Below, piece by piece: positions 42,547-51,621 of a stretch of 64,000 nt of DNA (position 1 is its first letter; each line of letters opens with the position of its first letter). The position numbers and the translations under genes are program-made. Location: NCBI RefSeq assembly GCF_031845375.1, contig NZ_JAVREK010000026.1, positions 31,591 through 95,590 on the forward strand, in the 5' to 3' direction. The notes under the pieces were generated by a model, which saw only the letters and a list, made by a program, of their open reading frames with translations, made no database searches and was not told the origin of the DNA. The stretch is from Streptomonospora wellingtoniae. GTDB taxonomy: Bacteria; Actinomycetota; Actinomycetes; Streptosporangiales; Streptosporangiaceae.

Positions 42547-43067
42547 CGCCGCCGCAGGCGCACGAGAGGCGCTTCGGCCCGGCGCCGCGGGCTCGCCTGC
42601 CGCGTGCGCGCGGCGTGCAGCGCCCGCGCGGAGCACCCGCCCCGCGCTGCGGTGCGAACGCATGCGCGATCGCTCACACGAACGCCCCGCACGTGCGGAC
42701 GCGGTGCGCCCGGCGGCCGTCCGCGCGGACCGCCGGGCGCACACATGTCCTGCGGCGCGGGCGAGGTCCCCGCAGACCCCGTGGCGAGCCCTTGCCGCAT
42801 CCTTCGGTGCTGCGTCGCGCCGCCGGTACGCGGCGCCCGGCCACGCGGCCGGCCGTCCGCGCAGCGACACGGGTGGCGATCCGTGCCGGCGGCGCTTCCC
42901 TATTCGGTTGACCCATGCCGCCCAGGGCGTGGGAAGGCGCGGATCCGCGTAGTCCACCGCACCGCCCAACCATTAGGCATGCCTTACCTAACCAGGATTT
43001 GGGGGCGTGGTCAAGCCACGGTGCCGCCGTGCCCGGGCCGGACGCGGCGGGCGGGCCCACTTGCCGC
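42547..43067. other. 521-bp gap between convergent genes
   Basis: Genes on both sides end here, so no promoter is required, yet the gap holds a good DtxR/IdeR-like iron box at 42973. The sequence from 42600 to 42890 is extremely GC-rich and Arg-coding in all frames, with no credible start site or homology. Confidence 0.5.
42973..42991. promoter_or_regulatory. Candidate iron box (DtxR/IdeR/DmdR type)
   Basis: TTAGGCATGCCTTACCTAA matches the 19-bp iron box TTAGGTTAGGCTAACCTAA at 15 of 19 positions when read on the minus strand (TTAGGTAAGGCATGCCTAA), with both TTAGG and CCTAA ends intact. No gene clearly starts next to it. Confidence 0.5.
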
Positions 43068-43721
43068 TTATACCAGGAGCAGGACCACGACCAGCAGGAA
43101 GACCGGGGCTCCGAGCGCCCCCAGGGCATCGGGTGCCCATACGGTGACCGGCCCGTGCGGCGCGGCGTCCTCAGCAGGGGCCGCGGGATCCGACGGCCCG
43201 GCGCCCTCTGCAGGGTCGGCAGCGGCCGCGACCCGGTTCGCCGGATCGGCCTTGCGGCGCTCGGCCTCCTCGCGCAGCCGCCGCGCCGCCAGGTCGACGG
43301 GGCGCATCGAGCGCGGGTCGGCGTCGGCGCCGGTGTCCAGGAGCGGCGCCGGCCCGTCGCCGGCCCGGCGCAGGTTCTCGCGCACGTTGGCGCGCCGGTT
43401 CTCCCGCAGCGGCCAGGAGCGGAAGACCCGCTCGCCGGCGTGCACCCGAAGCACGTCGGTCACGTCGGCCCAGGTGAACTCCGACCAGGGCACGAAGGTG
43501 TCGCGCAGCGGATTGACCAGCCGCACGCCCTCGGCGGTGGGCACCACCCGCGGCCGCAGCCACAGCACGTAGGCGACGCCGACGGTGATCAGCAGCACCG
43601 CCCCGGCCACCAGGCTGGAGGCGCCGCTTCCGCGCAGCGCGAGGTCGAACAGCAGCAGCGCGACCGCGGCGACCCACCCCCAGCCCAGCACGCGCCCCCC
43701 GGGCGAGATCAGCGGCTTCAT
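43068..43721 (-). CDS. PH-domain-like membrane protein
   Basis: This 217-residue protein has two membrane helices near residues 10-50 (VLGWGWVAAVALLLFDLAL, SLVAGAVLLITVGVAYVLWL). A bacterial PH-type domain follows (RPRVVPTAEGVRLVNPLRDTFVPWSEFTWADVTDVLRVHAGERVFRSWPLRENRRANV). After an acidic Ala/Pro-rich linker it ends in a hydrophobic helix. This layout is common in actinobacteria with no known function. ATG 43721 overlaps the adenosine deaminase stop in ATGA, so it is co-translated with that gene. Confidence 0.8.
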   Translation of the reverse strand: MKPLISPGGRVLGWGWVAAVALLLFDLALRGSGASSLVAGAVLLITVGVAYVLWLRPRVVPTAEGVRLVNPLRDTFVPWSEFTWADVTDVLRVHAGERVFRSWPLRENRRANVRENLRRAGDGPAPLLDTGADADPRSMRPVDLAARRLREEAERRKADPANRVAAAADPAEGAGPSDPAAPAEDAAPHGPVTVWAPDALGALGAPVFLLVVVLLLV

Positions 43722-44818
43722 CCGGTGGCCCACTTCAGCTGGGCGAAGCCGGGTTTGATCCGCCCGTTGATCAGCGACAGGCGCTCGTCGAACGGCAGGA
43801 ACGCGGACTTCATCGCATTGACGGTGAACCACTGCAGGTCGTCCCAGCCGTAGCCGAACGCGGCGGAGAGTTTGGCGAACTCCTCCGACAGGGTCGTGCC
43901 GCTCTGCAGCCGGTTGTCGGTGTTGACCGTCACCCGGAACCGCAGGTCGCGCAGCAGGCCGATCGGGTGCTCGGCGATGGAGGGGGCCGCGCCCGTCTGG
44001 ACGTTGGAGCTGGGGCACATCTCCAGCGGAACGCGCTGGTCGCGGACGTACTGGGCCAGGCGGCCCATGGCGACCCCGCCGTCGGCGTCCGGGCGCTGTA
44101 CGTCGTCGACGATGCGGACCCCGTGGCCCAGCCGGTCGGCGCCGCACCACTGCAGCGCCTCCCAGATCGACGGCAGGCCGAACGCCTCGCCGGCGTGGAT
44201 GGTGAAGTGGGCGTTCTCCCGGCGCATGTACTCGAAGGCGTCCAGGTGGCGGGTCGGCGGGTGCCCGGCCTCGGCGCCGGCGATGTCGAAGCCGACCACG
44301 CCCACGTCGCGGTAGCGCACGGCGAGCTCGGCGATCTCCAGGGACCGTGCGGCATGGCGCATCGCCGTGAGCAGGGTACCCACGATGATGGGCCGCCCCG
44401 CGGCGGCGGCGCGCTCCTGTCCCTTGCGGAATCCCTCCAGCACGGCCTCGACGACCTCGTCCAGCGTCAGGTCCTGCTCCAGGTGCAGCTCGGGCGCGTA
44501 GCGGACCTCGGCGTAGACGACGCCGTCGGCGGCCAGGTCCTCGGCGCACTCGGCCGCGACCCGCTCCAGGGCCTCGCGGGTCTGCATCACCGCGACGGTG
44601 TGCGAGAACGTCTCAAGGTACCGCTCCAGTGCGCCGGAGTCCGAGGCGTCGCGGAACCACGCCCCGAGCTCGGCAGCGTCGGATGCGGGCAGTCCGGTGT
44701 AGCCGGCGGCCTCAGCCAGCTCGACGACGGTCTCCGGGCGCAGTCCGCCGTCGAGGTGGTCGTGCAGCAGCACCTTGGGGGCGCGCCGGATGTCGTCCAG
44801 GGTCAACGGGTGGCTCAT
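43718..44818 (-). CDS. add: Adenosine deaminase
   Basis: This 366-residue TIM-barrel enzyme converts adenosine to inosine. Metal and catalytic motifs are VLLHDHLDGGLRP (HxH), IHAGEAFGLPSIWEAL, GADRLGHGVRIVDD (catalytic His) and FRVTVNTDNRLQSGTTLSEE, the TD-N variant typical of one actinobacterial subgroup in place of TDDP. ATG 44818 is the start. It forms an operon with the downstream PH-like gene and complements the PNP gene nearby in salvage. Confidence 0.94.
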   Translation of the reverse strand: MSHPLTLDDIRRAPKVLLHDHLDGGLRPETVVELAEAAGYTGLPASDAAELGAWFRDASDSGALERYLETFSHTVAVMQTREALERVAAECAEDLAADGVVYAEVRYAPELHLEQDLTLDEVVEAVLEGFRKGQERAAAAGRPIIVGTLLTAMRHAARSLEIAELAVRYRDVGVVGFDIAGAEAGHPPTRHLDAFEYMRRENAHFTIHAGEAFGLPSIWEALQWCGADRLGHGVRIVDDVQRPDADGGVAMGRLAQYVRDQRVPLEMCPSSNVQTGAAPSIAEHPIGLLRDLRFRVTVNTDNRLQSGTTLSEEFAKLSAAFGYGWDDLQWFTVNAMKSAFLPFDERLSLINGRIKPGFAQLKWATG

Positions 44819-44923
44819 GGATTCAGGATGCCACCCGTCGCGGCCTGCCCGGACGCCCCGCCGCCGCGCGGCCGGTCAGCGCGGCCGGCAGGGCCCGCGG
44901 AGATCCCGCGCGCCGGGCGCGCG

Positions 44924-46165
44924 TCAGGCCAGGGCCGCGTCCTGCACCGGGTCGCCGCCGGCGGCGCGGGCGCACTCCCACAGCGACGTCAGTGCGGTGG
45001 CCGACATCAGCTGCACGCCCACGCCGATGGCGCGCTCGTCCACGTCGAATGTGCCGCGGTGCAGGTCGGCCATCGGCGAGCCGGACTGCGGGGAGTGCGT
45101 GCCCAGGCGGGCGAGCGCACCCGGAACGTGCTCCAGGTACCAGGCGAAGTCCTCACCTCCCAGGCTCTGGGGCGTATCGGCTACGGCCTCGGGTCCCAGT
45201 GCCTGGGTGCAGGCGTCCTGCAGCATCCGCACGCTGCTGGACTCGTTGACCGTGGGCGGCACGCCGCGGCGGTAGTCCACCTCGGCGCGGGCGCCGTAGC
45301 CGGCGACCACCGAGTCGACCAGTTCGCGGATGAGCTCGGGCGCGCTGTGCCAGGCGTCGTCGTCCAGGCAGCGCACGGTCCCCTCGACCACGCCGTCGTC
45401 GGGGATGGCGTTGGGCGCCGACCCCGCGCTGACGCGGCCCCACACGAGGCTGAACCCGGCCCGCGGGTCGACCCGGCGCGAGAGGGCGGCGGGCAGCTCG
45501 GTGACGACCTTGCCCAGCGCATAGACCAAGTCGGAGGTCAGGTGCGGCCGCGCCGTGTGCCCGCCGGGGCCCGAGAGCCGCACCATCACCTGGTCGCAGG
45601 CGGCGGTGATCGCACCGGTGCGCAGCCCGACCTGGCCGGTGAGCAGCCGCGGGTCGCAGTGCAGCGCGAAGATGCGGTCGACGCCGTCGATACCGCCCGC
45701 CTCGATCACCTCGCGGGCACCGCCGGGCAGCTCCTCGGCGGGCTGGAACAGCAGCCGCACCCGCCCCGGCAGCGCACCGGCCCGGGCCTGCTGAGCCAGG
45801 AACAGCCCTGCCGCCATCAGGACGGTGGTGTGCACGTCGTGGCCGCAGGCGTGGGCCGCGCCGGGAACCGTCGAGCGGTAGGGCACGTCCTTCTCGTCAG
45901 TGAGGGGGAGCGCGTCGATGTCGGCGCGCAGCGCGACGGTGGGGCCGTCGCCGGCGCCGATGTCGCAGACGAGCCCGGTCGTGTGCGGGAGGGGCTCGGG
46001 TGTGAGCCCGATGCCGCGCAGCCGCTCGGCGAGCCGCTGTGTCGTGCGGTGCTCGGCGAAGGCGAGTTCGGGATGCATGTGCAGATCGCGCCGGAACTCG
46101 ATGAACTCGCGCTCGTGGCGAGCCAGGAATGCGTTCAGTTGCTCCCGCAGGTCACGCCCCTGCAT
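44924..46165 (-). CDS. M20-family amidohydrolase
   Basis: This 413-residue zinc peptidase-fold hydrolase has FRRDLHMHPELAFAE, VALRADIDALPL, AAHACGHDVHTTVLMAAGLFL, LLFQPAEELPGGAREVIEAGG (catalytic Glu pair) and FALHCDPRLLTGQVGLR. The lid domain contains GGHTARP. Members cleave N-acyl amino acids or IAA-amino acid conjugates. ATG 46165 overlaps the 3' end of the GCS2-type gene by 14 bp, so the two are coupled. Confidence 0.93.
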   Translation of the reverse strand: MQGRDLREQLNAFLARHEREFIEFRRDLHMHPELAFAEHRTTQRLAERLRGIGLTPEPLPHTTGLVCDIGAGDGPTVALRADIDALPLTDEKDVPYRSTVPGAAHACGHDVHTTVLMAAGLFLAQQARAGALPGRVRLLFQPAEELPGGAREVIEAGGIDGVDRIFALHCDPRLLTGQVGLRTGAITAACDQVMVRLSGPGGHTARPHLTSDLVYALGKVVTELPAALSRRVDPRAGFSLVWGRVSAGSAPNAIPDDGVVEGTVRCLDDDAWHSAPELIRELVDSVVAGYGARAEVDYRRGVPPTVNESSSVRMLQDACTQALGPEAVADTPQSLGGEDFAWYLEHVPGALARLGTHSPQSGSPMADLHRGTFDVDERAIGVGVQLMSATALTSLWECARAAGGDPVQDAALA

Positions 46166-47396
46166 GGGATGGCCCCCTGTTCTTCGTCACATAATCGGTG
46201 CCGGTGCCGCCGCCCGCCGCCTGTCCGGTGGCCGAGCTCGGCGCGTTCGCGGAGGGAGCCGCCGTCGGGAAGACGTCGGCGCGAAACTCCGCCACCAGTG
46301 AGTCCACGACGTCGTTCAGGGTGCCGCCCTGGTCGATGACGGCACGTTGACGCTCGTAGGACGCGCCCTTGTCGAGGATCTCCGAGACCACGTCGAGGTC
46401 GTCGGCGCACCCCAGCCGCGCCGCGACCGGTTCGAGATCGCGCAGGAGCTCGTACAGGTCGTCGCGCAGCGGCGCCGTCCGCCCTCGGTCGTCGGTGATG
46501 ATCCGGGCGTCCAGGCCGTAGCGGGTGGCCCGCCACTTGTTGTCGTTGACCACCCATGTGGGCGGACTGGGAAGCCCGTAGCCGCGGTCGAGCTGCTGAT
46601 CGAACAGCCGGACGAGGCTCTGGGACAACGCGGCGGCCATGCCGACCTCGCGCAGTGTGGGAATCCCGTCGAACATCCGGATCTCGATCGTGCCGAAATC
46701 GGGATGCGGGCGGACGTCCCACCAGACTTCCTTGATACTGGATATGGTCCCCGCGCGGAGCAGGGTTTCCATATATTCCTCGAACGCCGTCCAGTCGTCG
46801 AGGCGCGGCGGCGGCCCCGCGGTGGGCAGCGCGCCGAAGATGATCGACCGGCTGGAGGCGAGCCCGGTGTCGTGACCGCTCCAGAACGGGCTGGAGGCCG
46901 TCAGCGCCAGGAAGTGCGGAAGGTAGTTGGCCAGCGCGTTGACGATCGGGACGGCCTTCTCGCGGGAGCGCACCCCCACGTGGACGTGCACGCCGAAGGT
47001 CAGGATCCGGCGGGCGAGCCACTGCATCTCGTCGATGAGCTCGCCGTAGCGCTGGACCGGCGAGAGCGTCTGGTCGCGCCAGTCGTCCAGCGGGTGGGTG
47101 CCGGCGCACATGAGCGCGGCGTCGCGCGTCTCCAGCACCGAGCCGAGCCGCTCGATGCTGCCCGCCAGGTCGAATCGGGCCTCCTCGACGGTCTCGCAGA
47201 CGCCGGTGACGACTTCGATGGTGCACTGCATCAGCTCGTGGCGCAGCGGGCTGTCCGGTGTCTCGCTGAGGTCGGGAAGCGCGCCGAGGACCTGCTGGGC
47301 CTCTTGGCGAAGGTGGCGGGTGTGCGCGTCGACGAGCTGGAGTTCCCACTCCACACCGAGAGTGGCGCGCTGGGAGTCGTTGAATTCGATGGCCAC
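46152..47396 (-). CDS. Carboxylate-amine ligase / glutamate-cysteine ligase family 2 (YbdK type)
   Basis: This 414-residue ATP-dependent ligase has TLGVEWELQLVDAHTRHL (metal/Glu site), LMQCTIEVVTGVCETVEEA, FGVHVHVGVRSREKA, and SSPFWSGHDTGLASSRSIIF. Family members join glutamate to an amine; whether the product here is a gamma-glutamyl thiol precursor is unknown. GTG 47396 follows GGAGG. The C-terminal 45 residues are Ala/Thr-rich. It is coupled to the downstream M20 hydrolase gene, suggesting make-and-break of related amide bonds. Confidence 0.88.
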   Translation of the reverse strand: MAIEFNDSQRATLGVEWELQLVDAHTRHLRQEAQQVLGALPDLSETPDSPLRHELMQCTIEVVTGVCETVEEARFDLAGSIERLGSVLETRDAALMCAGTHPLDDWRDQTLSPVQRYGELIDEMQWLARRILTFGVHVHVGVRSREKAVPIVNALANYLPHFLALTASSPFWSGHDTGLASSRSIIFGALPTAGPPPRLDDWTAFEEYMETLLRAGTISSIKEVWWDVRPHPDFGTIEIRMFDGIPTLREVGMAAALSQSLVRLFDQQLDRGYGLPSPPTWVVNDNKWRATRYGLDARIITDDRGRTAPLRDDLYELLRDLEPVAARLGCADDLDVVSEILDKGASYERQRAVIDQGGTLNDVVDSLVAEFRADVFPTAAPSANAPSSATGQAAGGGTGTDYVTKNRGPSHAGA

Positions 47397-47933
47397 GGTC
47401 AACCTCCGCACAGTCGTCCGGCCGGCTCGGGCACCGACGCTGACCGCACCCTAGGCGAGGTGTCGCCCGCTTCGGCAATGCGTGTCATTCGGGGTTCCGT
47501 TCATCGGCGGTTCGGGCGGCGTGGCGTTCGGATGAGCGGCGCGCACCGGCGATGGGCGGCACTGCGCTGGGTCGGAGCAGGTGGGACCGGTGCGCGCGCG
47601 GCCCGGCCGGTTGCGGTCGGGGCGTCCGCCCCGCCGACCGGTCGCGGCGGCCGCTCGCGCAGCGCGCGCATACGGCGATCGGGGCGCCGACCGCGCGGAC
47701 TCACAGGCCGCGACGTCGGGCGCGCCGTTCTCCGCGCTCCAAGATCACGCTACACAACAACGGATAAGAGTACCCCGAAGTAACCGATACGTGACCTCGA
47801 TAACAGATTAGCTTTGCGAATTGTAAACTGAAACGGGCATTCCAGAACGAAATGTCGCGAAAGTCCTGCCGATCATTGGTTGCTCCCGATCACCGGAAGC
47901 CGCGGGAGGCGCCCGCTCGCCGCCTCTCGTCAC
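47397..47933. promoter_or_regulatory. 537-bp gap with a marked AT-rich pocket (47740-47880)
   Basis: This gap is upstream of the GCS2/M20 operon and downstream of the yihY-like gene, so it should hold the operon promoter. The stretch from 47740 to 47880 (for example GATAACAGATTAGCTTTGCG, AATTGTAAACTGAAACGGGC) is far less GC-rich than its surroundings. No gene was found in it. Confidence 0.5.
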
Positions 47934-49094
47934 TCAGTCGCGGCGGCGCCGCAGCCAGGCGATCACTCCCGCGACCCCCGCTGCGAGTACCGCGGGCAGG
48001 GCGAGGCGGCGTAGCGCCGCGCTGATGCGCCTGAGGCGGTCCCGCCTGTGCGAGCGCGCCATCTGCGCGGGCGTGGGGCGCGCCGGCAGCGTGGCCGCCG
48101 ACGGCCCCAGGTCCTGGCGCACGGCAGTGCGGGCGGGCTCGTCGCCGGTCAGCCCGATCGGCAGTCCCGAAGGGACCGCCCCCTCGTAGGGCGGCGGGAC
48201 CGGCAGCCAGGTCGCCGTCCAGGAGGCGCACAGCAGCAGCATCCGCATGACCAGGTTGATCCACAGCAGCAGTCCCACCATCACGGCGAAGGACGCGTAG
48301 ATCGGGTTGCTCAGTGTGCCGCTGATCAGAAGTGCGGCGACGGCCTTGAGGATCTCGAAACCGACGGCGGCCAGCAGTGCCCCCTGCCACAGCAGCCGCA
48401 CGGGGCGCCGCGTTCCCGACAGGCGGGAGAACACCATCAGGAAGATGAACGTGTCGACGGCCACCGCGATCGCCGGCCCCAGCACGCGGGTGGTGCCCAC
48501 CGCCACCAGCGAGTCCTGCAATCGGACGAACTCCAGCAGCCAGTGGGTTGCCGCCTGGGCGACGCTGGTCAGCGCGACCGAGCCGAGCAGGCACACCCCC
48601 AGCACCGCCATCACCGCGACGTCGGTCAGCTTGGCGACGGCGAAGTTGGGTCCGTCGCCGACGTCGTTCAGCCACACCCGGCGCAGGGCCGCGCGCACCG
48701 CGTCCACCGCGCCCACACCGGAGTACAGCAGGCCGAGCAGGCCGATGACGCCCGCGCCGGTGCGGGCCTCGGCGATCCGGTCCACCGGCAGCCCTTCGGC
48801 AAGTCCGGGCAGCGCCTCGCGCAGCGCCTGGTCGAGGTAGTCGCGGGCGTCGGGCTCGACGGCGGCCGCATAGCCCACTGCGGCGAAGGCGAGCGCCAGC
48901 AGCGGGAAGAACGAAAGGAAGGCGTAGAAGGTGACCGATGCCGCCAGCCGGTTGCCCTCGCTCCCCGAGTAGCGGTCGTAGGCGCGCACGGCGTGGTCCA
49001 CGGAGGGGTGGCGCCGGCGCACCGACCAGTAGGCCTCCATGGCGCGGTTGCGGTAGCGCCGCACCCGGTCCTTCAGCGCCGCCGTCGCGGCCAT
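47934..49094 (-). CDS. YihY/BrkB-family inner membrane protein
   Basis: This protein of about 386 residues has six membrane helices, with EGNRLAASVTFYAFLSFFPLLALAFA, GVIGLLGLLYSGVGAVDAVRAALRRVW, a VFSRLSGTRRPVRLLWQGALLAAVGFEILKAVAALLI segment and SFAVMVGLLLWINLVMRMLLLCASWTATW. It ends in a basic tail and a further hydrophobic segment. The family was once called ribonuclease BN and is now regarded as membrane proteins of unknown role. ATG 49094 is preceded by GAGAGGGGG; GTG 49100 is possible. Confidence 0.9.
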   Translation of the reverse strand: MAATAALKDRVRRYRNRAMEAYWSVRRRHPSVDHAVRAYDRYSGSEGNRLAASVTFYAFLSFFPLLALAFAAVGYAAAVEPDARDYLDQALREALPGLAEGLPVDRIAEARTGAGVIGLLGLLYSGVGAVDAVRAALRRVWLNDVGDGPNFAVAKLTDVAVMAVLGVCLLGSVALTSVAQAATHWLLEFVRLQDSLVAVGTTRVLGPAIAVAVDTFIFLMVFSRLSGTRRPVRLLWQGALLAAVGFEILKAVAALLISGTLSNPIYASFAVMVGLLLWINLVMRMLLLCASWTATWLPVPPPYEGAVPSGLPIGLTGDEPARTAVRQDLGPSAATLPARPTPAQMARSHRRDRLRRISAALRRLALPAVLAAGVAGVIAWLRRRRD

Positions 49095-49373
49095 CGGCAC
49101 CGCCCCCTCTCCTGCGCTGCCGCTTCGGCCCTACCCGGGCCCGGCCGGGCCCGCCGGATCGGGCGCCGCATCGGCCCGCGCCACGCCGACCGTAGCCAAC
49201 CTCCTGCCCGGCGGCGAAGGCGGCACACCCGGGGGCCCGGGGGCCCGGGCGCCCCTCGCCGCCGACGGGACGACGGAGGGTGACCGCATCCACGGCACTC
49301 CGAAACCAAACCGATCAAAACAAGTCATTACCGGTCCACCGACGTCGACCTGCGCATCATCTAGACTGATCTT

Positions 49374-50534
49374 GTGCGAACTCGACAGGTTTTTCGATCG
49401 ACTGGCCGCCTCGCGGACGGGCGCGAGATCATCTACTACGACGAGTCCCCCGACACCGGGCGGGCCGCCGTCGCCGACCGCAGGCCGCTACCGCCGTTCT
49501 CGACCGGCTCCCAGCTGCGCTACGACCCGCTGCTCGACGAGTGGGTGGCCCTGGCGGCGCACCGGCAGAACCGCACGTTCCTGCCGCCGCCCGACGAGTG
49601 CCCCCTCGACCCCACGCAGGGCGAGCGGCTCAGCGAGATCCCGGCGGACGATTACGACGTCGTCGTCTTCGAGAACCGCTTCCCCTCCCTGGCGCCGGCG
49701 CCCGACGTACCGGCAGCCGCAGCCGGCGACCCGGCGCTTTCGGTCCGCCCCGGAGCCGGCCGCTGCGAGGTCGTGTGCTTCACCTCCGATCACTCGGCGT
49801 CCTTCGGCGACCTCTCACCCGAGCGCGCGCGCACCGTCATCGAGGCCTGGGCCGACCGGACCGAGGCGCTCGGCGCCCGCCCCGACGTCGCCCACGTCTA
49901 CCCGTTCGAGAACCGCGGGATCGAGATCGGGGTGACCCTTCAGCACCCCCACGGCCAGATCTACGGCTACCCGTTCGTGCCCCCGCGCATCCGGGCGATG
50001 GGCGAGGCCGCCCGCAAGCACCGCGAGTCCACCGGCGCCAACCTTTTCGACACCGTGGTGGCCGGCGAGCGCAGCGCGGGCACCCGCGTCGTCGCCGGCG
50101 GCGAGCACTGGACCGCGTTCGTGCCCGCAGCGGCCCGCTGGCCCTACGAGGTCCGGGTGTTCCCCCTGCGGCGCGTCCCCACTCTCGCCCAGCTGGACGA
50201 GGACCAGCGCGAGGAGCTCGCCCACCTCTACCTCCACCTGTTGCGCGCCTTCGACGGCCTGTTCCCCCCGCCCGACGAGGGCACCGACCCGCCCACGCCC
50301 TACATCTCGGCCTGGCACCAGGCGCCTGTCGGCGCCGATGGCACCCCCGACGCCGAGTTCGCGCTGCATCTGCAGTTGTTCACGCTGCGCCGTGCCCCTG
50401 GGAAACTGAAGTACCTCGCGGGGTCCGAGTCGGGCATGGCGGCGTGGATCAACGACGTCGCCCCCGAGGACGCCGCCGAGCGCATCCGCGCAGCGCTGCC
50501 CGCGACGGCGGCGGCGCGTCCCACCGAGAGCTAA
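49374..50534 (+). CDS. galT: Galactose-1-phosphate uridylyltransferase
   Basis: This 386-residue Leloir enzyme exchanges UMP between UDP-glucose and galactose 1-phosphate. Motifs are FENRFPSLAPAP, CEVVCFTSDHSASFGDLS, and the active-site ENRGIEIGVTLQHPHGQIYGYPFVPPR with the nucleotidylated His of HPHGQ. The gene may be leaderless: TAGACT (49362-49367) lies 6 bases before GTG 49374 and no ribosome binding site is visible. It starts the galTEK operon. Confidence 0.95.
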   Translation: MRTRQVFRSTGRLADGREIIYYDESPDTGRAAVADRRPLPPFSTGSQLRYDPLLDEWVALAAHRQNRTFLPPPDECPLDPTQGERLSEIPADDYDVVVFENRFPSLAPAPDVPAAAAGDPALSVRPGAGRCEVVCFTSDHSASFGDLSPERARTVIEAWADRTEALGARPDVAHVYPFENRGIEIGVTLQHPHGQIYGYPFVPPRIRAMGEAARKHRESTGANLFDTVVAGERSAGTRVVAGGEHWTAFVPAAARWPYEVRVFPLRRVPTLAQLDEDQREELAHLYLHLLRAFDGLFPPPDEGTDPPTPYISAWHQAPVGADGTPDAEFALHLQLFTLRRAPGKLKYLAGSESGMAAWINDVAPEDAAERIRAALPATAAARPTES

Positions 50535-50543
50535 GGAGCAGCC

Positions 50544-51524
50544 TTGAGAGTCCTGGTCACCGGAGGCGCCGGCTACATCGGCAGCGTCGTCGCCGCGCAG
50601 CTGATCGAGGCCGGACACGAGGTGTCGGTCCTCGACGACCTCTCCACCGGCCACCGCGAATCCGTGCCCGAGGGCTGCCGCTTCGTCGAGGGAGGCATCC
50701 GCGAACGCGCCGCCGAGGTCCTGGCCGACGACGACATCGAGGCCGTCCTGCACTTCGCCGCGCGCTCGGTGGTGCCCGAGTCGGTGTCCCACCCCGAGCG
50801 CTACTGGGACGGCAACGTCGGCTGCACGCTGGCCCTGCTGGACGCCATGCGCGTCCACGGCACCGGACGGATCGTCTTCTCCTCCACCGCCGCCGTCTAC
50901 GGCGAGCCCGAGTCCTCGCCGATCCCCGAGGACGCCGCGGTGCGCCCCGGCAACCCCTACGGCGCCACCAAGGCCGCCATCGACACCGCCCTGACCGAGT
51001 TCGCGCGCCTGCACGGAATCGGCGCGGTGAGCCTGCGCTACTTCAACGTGGCCGGCGCCTACGCGGGCTTGGGCGAGCGGCACACCCCAGAGACCCACCT
51101 GATCCCGATCGTGCTGCAGGTGGCGCTGGGCCTGCGCGAGTCCGTCTCCGTCTACGGCGAGGACTATCCCACCGACGACGGCACCTGCGTGCGGGACTAC
51201 ATCCACGTCGCCGACCTCGCCGAGGCCCACCTGCTCGCGCTCGGCTCCTGCCGGCCGGGCGAGCACCGCGTCTTCAACCTGGGCAACGGCACCGGCTTCA
51301 CCGTGCGCCAGGTCATCGACGTCTGCCGCGAGGTCACCGGGCACCCGATCCCGGCTGTCGCCGCCGATCGCCGCCCCGGCGACCCGGCCGTCCTGGTCGC
51401 GTCCAGCCGGAGCGCGCAGCGCGACCTGGGCTGGACCCCGCAGCGGCCCGAGCTGCGCCGCATCGTCGCCGACGCCTGGGACTTCCACACCAGCACCCGG
51501 GCCGCCGAGACCGCGGCCGGCTGA
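50544..51524 (+). CDS. galE: UDP-glucose 4-epimerase
   Basis: This 326-residue extended SDR epimerase has VLVTGGAGYIGSVVAAQLIEAGHEV, VLHFAARSVVPESVSHPERYW, FSSTAAVYGEP and the YxxxK pair in NPYGATKAAID, with GTCVRDYIHVADLAEAH late. It interconverts UDP-glucose and UDP-galactose and could also supply UDP-galactose for envelope glycans. TTG 50544 follows AGGAG, 9 bp after the galT stop. Confidence 0.95.
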   Translation: MRVLVTGGAGYIGSVVAAQLIEAGHEVSVLDDLSTGHRESVPEGCRFVEGGIRERAAEVLADDDIEAVLHFAARSVVPESVSHPERYWDGNVGCTLALLDAMRVHGTGRIVFSSTAAVYGEPESSPIPEDAAVRPGNPYGATKAAIDTALTEFARLHGIGAVSLRYFNVAGAYAGLGERHTPETHLIPIVLQVALGLRESVSVYGEDYPTDDGTCVRDYIHVADLAEAHLLALGSCRPGEHRVFNLGNGTGFTVRQVIDVCREVTGHPIPAVAADRRPGDPAVLVASSRSAQRDLGWTPQRPELRRIVADAWDFHTSTRAAETAAG

Positions 51525-51621
51525 GCCGGCACGGCGGCGCCCCGGCGGCGCCGAGCCGTCAGATCAACGCAGCGGACGCGGCCGGGCGCGGCGCCCGCGC
51601 AGCCAGCGAGGAGAAGCAAGC

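Noticed and set aside
42674..43129. Minus-strand open frame crossing the iron box.
   Set aside because: It is Arg/Pro-rich, overlaps the 3' end of the PH-like gene and its start lies upstream of the box.
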